A stretch of 9,305 nt of DNA from Firmicutes bacterium UBA3871 (GTDB taxonomy: Bacteria; Bacillota; Clostridia; Peptostreptococcales; Anaerovoracaceae). The position numbers were made by a program, and so were the translations under genes. Location: positions 1 to 9,305 of the forward strand of contig DGGP01000050.1 of assembly GCA_002392265.1 (NCBI GenBank), written 5' to 3'. A model generated the notes under the pieces. That model did no database searches and was not told where the DNA came from. It worked only from the letters and a program-made list of their open reading frames with translations. Shown here one piece after another: positions 1-7,100 of the stretch (its first letter is position 1; each line of letters begins with the position of its first letter).

Positions 1-1379
1 TCGGTCCATTTCTCGTCCTTGTAGTAATTACCGGTATTGTAAGCCGTAATACCTACGATATCCACGTATTTATCGCCGGGATAATAACATCTCTGATCGT
101 TCCACGTATAATCCGGGAATGACCCGCCGTTCGGGTTCCAAATCCAAAGCGTGTTTGCGCATGCGCCCTGGTCCGCAAAAACATTCCAGATGTACCTATA
201 TACCTTTTTGTATATCATGGTATCTCTGGAGGTGTGATATGCAGAATAATTGCACCAGTCTCCGTTCATCTCGTTGAACAGTCTGACAAATACCGGATGT
301 CCGAAATCCGCAATATCCTTTGCAATGCTGATTAAGAATTTGTCATAATTTCCGTCCAAGATTTCGTACATCATGTTTCTGCCCGTCATGTTGAGCGGGG
401 ACTGAAGCGTGAGTTCGGAGTACCTGCCATCATCGTAGTTTTTTCTGACTATGTCCATTGATTTTGCCGAATTGTAATCGGGGGTAATCGATGAATATAC
501 CAGCAGGTAGTCAAAGTGGTGGTTCATCACCTTTTCTTTTTGCTTCAAATCTTCGTAGCCGTATCCGTAGTTTGCGGACGGATTGTACATTCCCCATTCA
601 AGACCGCTCTCACCATCGAGATAGGTGCTGTAAAGAGCTCTGGTTTCATCATTCCAGTAGCTCTGAATGCCCGCAGGTTTTCCCTTTATGGTGACACCCT
701 TTCCGTCTGCTTCGGTCTTTTTGAACGAATTTACAATATCATGGTAATAACCGCTCTTCCAGAATGGCTGGTCGGATGTGAAAAAGAAATCGTAAACATC
801 GTTTCCGTCTATAATATCTATTGCCGCATAGTAATTGTGATCGTCAGAGATGCCCTTTAATTTTGGCCTTTCCCACTGTCTGATATATGCTGTCCTGCCC
901 GAAATCTTGAGCGTAACATTGTGAGTCCAGTCATGGCTTTCCTTGTCATCAAGGCATCTGTATCCATATGCCACATATCCTCTAGGATAAGTATTTCTTT
1001 CAACGTAAATCTCGAGTCTGCGATGCTCGTCTTCAAGCACGGATACAACCTCGGAATTGCTCATATCCGTAACCTTCATGTCCGCAGGCACGACTATGGA
1101 ATAGCCTTCGGCCATGTTGTAAAAGCGGTATTCCTTGCCGCCTTCCAGCTCGTCCATGCGGTAGGTTCTGAAATCCTTTGCTTCCGCAAGGCCGTCAGGC
1201 TCATTATATTCAATATCTCTCGGGTTTGTCGCAGCTGCCCGGCTGCCTGTCGATTTACCTGCGCTTCCCGGAGTGCTTCCTGCGGAAGAAATCATGTCCG
1301 GTATATCGCAGATTACAATGATGATGCATAGTGCCAAACAAGTTAAAAGTCTGGATAAGTCAGTTTTTGGTCTGTGCAT
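1..1379 (-). CDS. Secreted GH26-like glycoside hydrolase (3' end beyond window)
   Basis: Partial gene: about 459 codons are visible and the reading frame is open to the window edge. The start is the ATG at 1379, inside the end of the aminotransferase gene (20-nt overlap), with AGGAG 13 nt upstream. The N-terminus is a classic signal peptide: basic start (MHRPKTDLSR), hydrophobic core at about 11-24, and a possible signal peptidase I site after SSA (about residue 33). A low-complexity Ser/Gly/Thr linker follows to about residue 50. Residues 60-225 form a beta-rich region I do not recognise, perhaps a PsbP/DcrB-like accessory fold (weak inference). From about 258 (LEWGMYNPSA) the sequence resembles a GH26-type TIM barrel. 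It has RLFNEMNGDW near 365-374, where Glu369 matches the family acid/base, then WIWNPNG and YYPGDKYVDIVGITAYN. The second catalytic Glu would lie past the edge. The substrate is probably a beta-mannan or beta-glucan, but this is not decided by the sequence. The role is extracellular or cell-surface polysaccharide hydrolysis. Sure of the family type, less so of the specificity. Confidence 0.8.
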   Translation of the reverse strand, partial: MHRPKTDLSRLLTCLALCIIIVICDIPDMISSAGSTPGSAGKSTGSRAAATNPRDIEYNEPDGLAEAKDFRTYRMDELEGGKEYRFYNMAEGYSIVVPADMKVTDMSNSEVVSVLEDEHRRLEIYVERNTYPRGYVAYGYRCLDDKESHDWTHNVTLKISGRTAYIRQWERPKLKGISDDHNYYAAIDIIDGNDVYDFFFTSDQPFWKSGYYHDIVNSFKKTEADGKGVTIKGKPAGIQSYWNDETRALYSTYLDGESGLEWGMYNPSANYGYGYEDLKQKEKVMNHHFDYLLVYSSITPDYNSAKSMDIVRKNYDDGRYSELTLQSPLNMTGRNMMYEILDGNYDKFLISIAKDIADFGHPVFVRLFNEMNGDWCNYSAYHTSRDTMIYKKVYRYIWNVFADQGACANTLWIWNPNGGSFPDYTWNDQRCYYPGDKYVDIVGITAYNTGNYYKDEKWT

Positions 1380-2124
1380 TGTAGTTTACTATCTCCTGGT
1401 CGTAAAGTTTCATTATTTGTCTGAGAAGCGGATTGTTTACATCAAGCTTCGTTTCTCCCACCTGTGAAATCGGGAGTACCTTTGGCGATGTGCCGCTGAT
1501 AAAGGCAGCCTCATAGCTTCCGATTTCCGATACGCGGATTCGGGTCTCGTTTACCTTTATTCCCGCAGCTTTGCAGAGTCTGATTACTCTCTGTCTGGTA
1601 ATACCGAGCAGGACTCCCTCTGCAGGCGAGGTGAAGACCTCACCGCCCTTTATGAAGAATATGTTTGAACGACTGCCCTCTGTAATTTCGTTTTCACCGT
1701 TTACCAGCAGCGCTTCAAACAGTTCGTTTTCTTTTATAAAAGTGTCTTCCTTTTCGCGCAGATCCGCATCCATGATTTTTGCCTGCGGGTTATTCCTGAC
1801 CGCACTGAAAAGGTCTGTCTTTACACCATCCCTGTACATTTCCGGGCTCGGATAGGATGTGGGATTCGGAAAGATTTCCACATTTGGTCCGCCGGCCTTT
1901 TCAAAATCGTTTATTACGATTTTTATGTTATGGTTCTTAAGCCCGTTTTCCGCTGCCACTTTTCCAATCTCCCTGCGGAGCGTTTCTATGTCAAATGGCA
2001 CCTTTTGTCCGATGCTGTCAAGCGTTGCGCAAAGGCGTGCATAATGCTCTTCAAGGAAGAGCGGCCTTCCGTCCATGATGCGCAGCACCTCATAGGCGGA
2101 TGGGTTTGTCTGAATGTCTGACAT
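1360..2124 (-). CDS. Class IV PLP-dependent aminotransferase / aminodeoxychorismate lyase-like protein
   Basis: A 254-residue cytoplasmic protein of the fold-type IV PLP family, which includes branched-chain aminotransferase, D-amino acid transaminase and 4-amino-4-deoxychorismate lyase. Visible family marks: Arg30 in the LEEHYARL segment; Lys116 in NPQAKIMDADL, at the position expected for the PLP Schiff-base lysine; NEITEGSRSNIFFI (about 145-158), the conserved PLP-phosphate region; GVLLGITRQRVI (170-181); and ISGTSPKVLPI (209-219), the C-terminal substrate loop. The length fits the short pabC/D-transaminase-like members better than the longer branched-chain enzymes, but the substrate cannot be fixed by reading. 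No pabA/pabB or branched-chain amino acid biosynthesis neighbours are present to help. The start ATG at 2124 lies 4 bp past the stop of the upstream DUF5662 gene and has AGAGG 7 nt before it. The 3' end overlaps the start of the GH26-like gene by 20 nt. It is the third gene of a likely four-gene operon. Confidence 0.88.
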   Translation of the reverse strand: MSDIQTNPSAYEVLRIMDGRPLFLEEHYARLCATLDSIGQKVPFDIETLRREIGKVAAENGLKNHNIKIVINDFEKAGGPNVEIFPNPTSYPSPEMYRDGVKTDLFSAVRNNPQAKIMDADLREKEDTFIKENELFEALLVNGENEITEGSRSNIFFIKGGEVFTSPAEGVLLGITRQRVIRLCKAAGIKVNETRIRVSEIGSYEAAFISGTSPKVLPISQVGETKLDVNNPLLRQIMKLYDQEIVNYNAQTKN

Positions 2125-2128
2125 TTCA

Positions 2129-2746
2129 CTACCTCTTTATTTTTATTCCCAGGCTCTCGGCCGTGTAATCGGAATCCTTTGTAACGGCAAGCAGCGACTT
2201 CATATAGTCAAAGGCTGCATCCTCTCCGTCCGTCAGCATTTTCAAAAGCACCTCTTCAAGAACCGCTTTGGTTTCCGGCTCCATTGCGATGTGCTGCCTG
2301 CTCGGCTCGTAATATTCCCACGGAGAAGACTGCTTGTAGTTTTCTCCCTGATAGGCTACGCAGGCCGCATAACGGTCAGCTACCATTTCCGCCACATAGC
2401 GAAGCGGAATCCTGCAAGGATAGAGCAAAGGACTCTTTTTTACCTGATAATCCGTCCAGTATTCGTAATGGTGCTTGTTTCTGCCTTTGTGGTGAATCCA
2501 GCAGGCAGAATAGCCCTTTGCCTTTCTCTCCTCGATGGTCGGAGAGTGAGTCCCGTCGTAATACTTCACGCTCGGCAGAAACTCCGTAGGTGAGAATTTG
2601 CTCATATCATGAAATATACCCTGCCTGTAAAGCCCCATCTTGAAGCAGGCCTTGCGCACATAATGCTTGTGAACGGCTACGGTGTGCAGATGCCCGAAAA
2701 ATCGGGAAAGCAGGCTCTTTTTCACATTAGAAAGCCCAGTTTCCAT
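2129..2746 (-). CDS. DUF5662 family protein, HD-like metal-binding pattern
   Basis: A 205-residue soluble protein that I recognise as a DUF5662 member. The family is common in Firmicutes and has no established function. Conserved-looking blocks are HLHTVAVHKHYV (19-30), GLYRQGIFHDMSKFSPTEF (38-56), WIHHKGRNKHHYEYW (83-97) and AEMVADRYAA (119-128). The order His26, His46-Asp47, His85/His86, Asp124 resembles the H...HD...H...D pattern of HD-superfamily metal phosphohydrolases; this is inference from motif order, not a known activity. No signal peptide or membrane segment is seen. The start at 2746 overlaps the end of the aminopeptidase gene by 20 nt. Its only strong Shine-Dalgarno, AAGGAGG (2762-2768), is 15 nt upstream, which is unusually far. 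A GTG at 2725 would remove the overlap but has no ribosome site. Second gene of the leftward operon. Confidence 0.85.
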   Translation of the reverse strand: METGLSNVKKSLLSRFFGHLHTVAVHKHYVRKACFKMGLYRQGIFHDMSKFSPTEFLPSVKYYDGTHSPTIEERKAKGYSACWIHHKGRNKHHYEYWTDYQVKKSPLLYPCRIPLRYVAEMVADRYAACVAYQGENYKQSSPWEYYEPSRQHIAMEPETKAVLEEVLLKMLTDGEDAAFDYMKSLLAVTKDSDYTAESLGIKIKR

Positions 2747-3950
2747 TCTTGAATATTTGAACCTCCTTGCCGCTTCGCGTCTTTGCTGTTATGCAGAGGT
2801 CTGCGGTTCCGATCATGAAATCCACATGAATCATGGAATCGTTTACCCCCATTTTGCGGCATTCGCTAAGTGAGTATTTTTCGAAATCCTTTATGCAATC
2901 CGGGAAGCCCATACCGAGCGCCAGATGGCAGGATGCGTTTTCGTCGATAAGTGTATTGTAAAACAGTATTCCCGTCTTTCTGATTGGAGAATCAAAAGGT
3001 ACCAGTGCACATTCCCCGAGGTATGCGCTGCCTTCGTCCATCGTAATCAGCTTTGTCAGCAGCTCTTCGTTCTTTTCCGCATGCCATTCGACAGCCTTGC
3101 CGCCGCTGAATCTGATGTTGAAGTTTTCAATCAGCTGGCCTTCGTAGGAAAGCGGCATTGTCGCATAAACCAATCCCTCAGCTTTGCCTCTCATAGGCGA
3201 AGTGAAGGCTTCCTCGGAAGGAATGTTTGGATTGAACACTATGCCCTGCAGGCTCTTTTCCGTCACGCCGCAGAATCTGCCTTCGGGTATCAGCCAAACC
3301 GTAAAGTCTGTGCCGTTTCCCGCAGTGTAATGCAGGCTTTCTATTTCGAGCTTGTCGAGATAGTCGCACTTTTCCTTTACGTCCCTGTTGTGAGCGTCCC
3401 ACGCTGCCACCGGGTCCTCGTCCACTCTTGAAACCGAAAGTATGTCTTCCCAGAGCTTTTCAACAGCCTGATGCTTTGAAAGGTGCGGGAACAGCTTTTT
3501 TGCCCATGCTACACCCGGGACAGCTGCTATGCACCACTGGTACTTGTTCTCTATTTTGTCTCTGTATTTCTTTATTATCGGATACTTCTTTTGCAGAGCC
3601 GCCGCCATTTTCTGCTGGTTAATGCCGCGAAGTCCGTCAGGATCCTCTGAAAGCAGGTATATGCGGCACGGTATGGTATCCACGTAATGCTGATATCTGG
3701 CTTCCTCGTAATTGTCGAGCCGTGAAAGATTGTCGAGCTCGCGATACTTTACATGAAGCTTTTGCAGCGGCTGGTAATTCCAGTCGACCACAACTCGCTT
3801 TGCTCCCAGTTTATAGCATTCTTCTACCAGCATTTTCACAAACTCCGGCTGATCCAGTTCGGCATCGATGAAAACCTCCTGTCCCTCCCGGACGTTTACA
3901 CCCTTTACCGCAATCAGATTCGCATATTTTCTGAGTATTGTCTTTTTCAT
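2727..3950 (-). CDS. M29 family metallo-aminopeptidase (AmpS/PepS/aminopeptidase T type)
   Basis: A 407-residue cytoplasmic aminopeptidase that would release N-terminal residues from peptides using a two-metal site. Length and landmarks match family M29: an N-terminal domain with GVNVREGQEVFIDAELDQPE (17-36), then the catalytic domain. Expected metal-binding positions are present: Glu246/Glu247 in NIPSEEAFTSP, Glu313 in YLGECALVP, His342 in DENASCHLALG, and His375 and Asp377 in NDSMIHVDFMIG. The position seven residues after His342, usually Tyr in the characterised enzymes as I recall them, is Phe349 here. The C-terminus (EVQIFKNGNWAF) is typical for the family, so the gene is full length. 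The start ATG at 3950 fits the family N-terminus, although the ribosome site is weak (GAGG about 14 nt upstream). It is the first gene of the leftward operon, with an extended -10 promoter about 80 nt upstream. Confidence 0.93.
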   Translation of the reverse strand: MKKTILRKYANLIAVKGVNVREGQEVFIDAELDQPEFVKMLVEECYKLGAKRVVVDWNYQPLQKLHVKYRELDNLSRLDNYEEARYQHYVDTIPCRIYLLSEDPDGLRGINQQKMAAALQKKYPIIKKYRDKIENKYQWCIAAVPGVAWAKKLFPHLSKHQAVEKLWEDILSVSRVDEDPVAAWDAHNRDVKEKCDYLDKLEIESLHYTAGNGTDFTVWLIPEGRFCGVTEKSLQGIVFNPNIPSEEAFTSPMRGKAEGLVYATMPLSYEGQLIENFNIRFSGGKAVEWHAEKNEELLTKLITMDEGSAYLGECALVPFDSPIRKTGILFYNTLIDENASCHLALGMGFPDCIKDFEKYSLSECRKMGVNDSMIHVDFMIGTADLCITAKTRSGKEVQIFKNGNWAF

Positions 3951-3977
3951 ATTCTGTGTCTATGCCTCTGTTCCTTT

Positions 3978-3991
3978 ACACTGTACAATGT
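3978..3991. promoter_or_regulatory. Imperfect palindrome in the aminopeptidase leader (possible operator)
   Basis: ACACTGTACAATGT is a 14-bp inverted repeat around TGTACA; 12 of 14 positions obey the symmetry. It lies 28 nt upstream of the aminopeptidase ATG and downstream of the predicted transcription start, where a bound repressor could act as a roadblock. No regulator gene in the window points to a specific family. A chance palindrome of this size in AT-rich DNA is quite possible. Confidence 0.25.
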
Positions 3992-4029
3992 GATTTGCAG
4001 GTTCTTTTGACCACACAAATCCAAAGTAA

Positions 4030-4058
4030 ATTATACCACGAATCAGTCTCCGAAAAAA
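4030..4058 (-). promoter_or_regulatory. Promoter of the leftward four-gene operon (extended -10)
   Basis: On the minus strand a perfect TATAAT (4030-4035) is preceded by TGG, giving an extended -10 (TGnTATAAT). The -35 position at 17-bp spacing is only TTTTTT (4053-4058), which an extended -10 can tolerate. The predicted start of transcription is near 4023, giving a leader of roughly 70 nt before the aminopeptidase ATG. It is the only convincing promoter in front of the four tightly packed minus-strand genes. Confidence 0.6.
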
Positions 4059-4107
4059 GCAAAATCGCCCCGAATTTCAAAAGATATTGACTGGAAAGAT
4101 AACCCAT

Positions 4108-4137
4108 TTTTTGTTGTGTTTTTGCTCGCCTTATGAT
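4108..4137 (+). promoter_or_regulatory. Candidate sigma-70/SigA-type promoter of the c-di-GMP signalling gene
   Basis: TATGAT (4132-4137) is a fair -10, followed by an AT-rich stretch (AAAATTAATTAATT). The -35 is weak: TTTTTG (4108-4113) at 18-bp spacing, or TTGTTG (4111-4116) at 15 bp. Transcription would begin near 4144, leaving a leader of about 35 nt that carries the Shine-Dalgarno GAGAGGA (4166-4172), 6 nt before the ATG. The leader is too short for a c-di-GMP riboswitch. Confidence 0.4.
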
Positions 4138-4178
4138 AAAATTAATTAATTGTAAGCATTAGCACGAGAGGACCGGCA

Positions 4179-7100
4179 ATGAAAAACAAGGTAAAAGAAT
4201 TTGATGTCATACTTACTTGCAATCTCACAAGGAATACCTATGAGATAAAAGGAGGGTATGACCTTTTTTTGACTGACGGACAGATAAAGGGCGTCTATGA
4301 TGAGCTGATTGCAAACATTGCATCGCTCGCACCCGGAAAGTATTCGGAAATGCTGCTGAGCTGTTTTACCACCGGCGCACTTCTTTCCGCCTACAATGCA
4401 GATAACACCCATGTTTTCTGCAATGCCTTTTTCAAGTACGCTGTCATCAGCAAAGCGCACAGCCCTGAGAATGTTACGGCAACCAGATGGGCTGCTGTTG
4501 TTGTGCACATTTTGCCATCAGACAGTGAGGAAATACTGGCAAATGTCGTTATCCGCACAATCGGCGAGATGTACAACGATTGCGAGATCCATTTCATTAC
4601 CGACGAACCTGCGCACGCCAAAGCAAAGCTGATGTTCGATTATGATGCCTGCAGGATGGCAATAGTTTATGATTCTGCTGCCATGACCTTTGAAATGATT
4701 GGCGGCACATTGTTTTTCGATGATATTATTCCGCTTTCAAACAATGGCGATATACATGATTTGATAGCATTTTTCTCGCCTTTCCTCGACACGAACTCAA
4801 ATGCCAGCTTTATGTCGGAAGACGAGTTTATAAATATTACCACGACCTCAGCCGATACATACGGAGGATATTATTTCAAGAGATTCCTCTTTAGCTTCAG
4901 TGAGGATTGCCGCTGGTACGAACTCGCCGTTTTGGCACTGGATGATGATTGCCAAAAATATCTGGTAACGCTGAAGGACATCCATGATCTTCTGAGTGAA
5001 AAAACGTATGTAGGCTTTGTCAATAGCGAAGGCAGCTTTGATTATGAAAAAATCAGGTCTGTTCTTTTGCAGTCATCGAGGCTCATAATGAACCGCATAA
5101 AGCAGCCTTACTGCTCGTTTGCAATCGAAGCGGGCTTTCCTGTTCGCGCTGCGAATGATCTTTTCTACAGAGCGATAGGCTATACGCCCGAGGCCTTTGA
5201 ATATGCCCAGAGCAATAACCTGATTTCCTTGGTTCATCCTGCCGACATTCCTTATATGCGTCACATGACCCGAGATGTAGTCGCAAACGGAAAGGATTCG
5301 CAGACCTTTGAGATTCGCATCATACGAAACGACGGCAATATACGCTGGGTGCGACTGGATGTAAGCTATGTCATCGCACCTGATGAGATACTGGGCTTCC
5401 TCGCCGGCGAAGACATTACCGACAAAAAGCTCAGTGAACAGTCAAAGCTTTCGGACAGGCAGAATTTCAACCTGACCTATGCAAAAAATACAAATATACT
5501 GTTTGACTATGACTGTCGCACGCATGTGCTGAAGGACAGAGGCGGCCTTGCGGAAAAGCTGGGATTTCCTCCGGAGGTCCCTGCTTTTGATGCATTCATC
5601 AATTCAGGCGAGCTGACATCCGAGGATGGCGAGGCGGAGCTGAAACGAATCATAGCCAATATACGTTCAGGTGCCGAAAGCATCAGCGGATCGCTCCGCA
5701 TCAAAGTGCCGAAGTACAACGACCGCTTCGCACGCATCGGCTTTACCCTGAGCGCTATCTTTGACTACAAGGGACAGCCAAAGCAGCTGATAGGAGTAAT
5801 CGATAAAATTTCTCTCCAGCAGGATTCGCAATCACAGGATACGGGAGAAGCCCGCCCTGCCGCAGAGACTCCGGAAGAGCTCAATGCGGCTCACGAATCC
5901 GAGAACGTTCCCGACCTTTTCAAAGTCGACCTCAACGCTGTCGGAATGCAAAATGTCCTCGGTAACTTTGTAGTTAATCTGACAACGGATACCGTGGAAA
6001 GCCACGGTGGTTTTTTGGCAAGCTCGTCGCAGGGGCTTAAGCGCCTTGACGGAATAACACTCAATGAGTTAATTCAAGAGGTTGCGGCGCAAGTCGTTTC
6101 CGCCGATTCGAGGCAGCTGCTGTTTGAAACGGTCAATACAGCGCATCTCCTTGAAGAATTTGAAAATGGAAATACGGATATCTCTTTCGTCTTACTGCTT
6201 TCGAGCCCTGCAATTTCAAACAAATGGGCAAAGGTTTTCATACACACCGCACGAGATGAAAGCGGCGATGTCCGCGCCCTCATATACGGAATCGACGTTT
6301 CCGAGGAGTATAGAAAGATTAATGCCCTTGAAAAGGTTTCGACAAAAGACCCTCTGACGGGTCTGATGAACAGAGCCGGCGCCAGTGAAAGCATTTCTGC
6401 CTATCTGAATACGATTTCGGACAACGAAATCTGCGCCTTTATGATTATGGACCTTGATAATTTCAAGGAGATAAACGATATCTACGGACATCAGACGGGC
6501 GATGATTATCTAAAGAGTCTCGCCGAAGCACTTACCGATTTCCTGCCTGAGGCCATCGTCGCCAGACTCGGGGGGGATGAGTTTGTCGTGTTCCTGAAGA
6601 ACTGCGACAACACCAGCCAGGTTTCAAACACCGCTCTGTCGATACTGAAAATAATCAGAGATGTCAACCACAGCAGAATTACCGCCTTCAATACAACCGG
6701 CAGTATCGGAATCGCTCTGGTTCCTTCCTACGGCAAGGATTTTGACACACTTTACCACAATGCCGACGTAGCTCTCTACGAAGTTAAAAACAACAACAAG
6801 GACGGATTCATGTTCTGCGATGACAGAAATCCGACCGTTCAGCATACAAAGGATGCGGGCAAGAGCGCGAGGAACGGTTTGAAAGAGTTCTTTTCGCATT
6901 TCAGCCTTGCAATGTACGGACTGCTCATCACAGCACTCCTGCTGGCAGGCCTCATAACCTTTGGCATATTCCGAAGCGCCGCTTCGGAGGTCTATGACCA
7001 GGCTAACAGCCATCTGGCTGCGCACTCCGAAGTTTCCGGCAAATACATGAGCCTCTATCTTTCAAATCTTCAGGATGACGCCAGCTGGATTACACAAATC

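Noticed and set aside
1305..1315. Lipoprotein lipobox around the Cys at about residue 24 of the GH26-like protein
   Set aside because: The residues before the Cys (IVIC) lack the small residue normally needed at -1. A cleavable signal peptide ending at SSA fits better.
857..1331. Open frames on both strands (857-1048 minus, 921-1331 plus) within the GH26-like gene
   Set aside because: They are out of frame with the continuous minus-strand frame that carries a signal peptide and GH26 motifs, and they resemble no family.
2925..3431. 168-codon plus-strand frame inside the aminopeptidase gene
   Set aside because: It is the antisense shadow of conserved M29 sequence, with no family signature.
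4087..4092. TTGACT as the -35 element of the signalling gene
   Set aside because: It matches the -35 consensus well, but nothing like a -10 occurs 16-18 bp downstream (TTTGTT region). The TATGAT at 4132 is 39 bp away.
3951..4178. Riboswitch or small RNA in the divergent intergenic region
   Set aside because: The predicted leaders are only about 70 and 35 nt, and I see no c-di-GMP riboswitch core or terminator hairpin in them.
4146..4508. 120-codon minus-strand open frame opposite the start of the signalling gene
   Set aside because: It is antisense to the first part of the large plus-strand gene and its product has no recognisable motif. The plus-strand frame is clearly the coding one.
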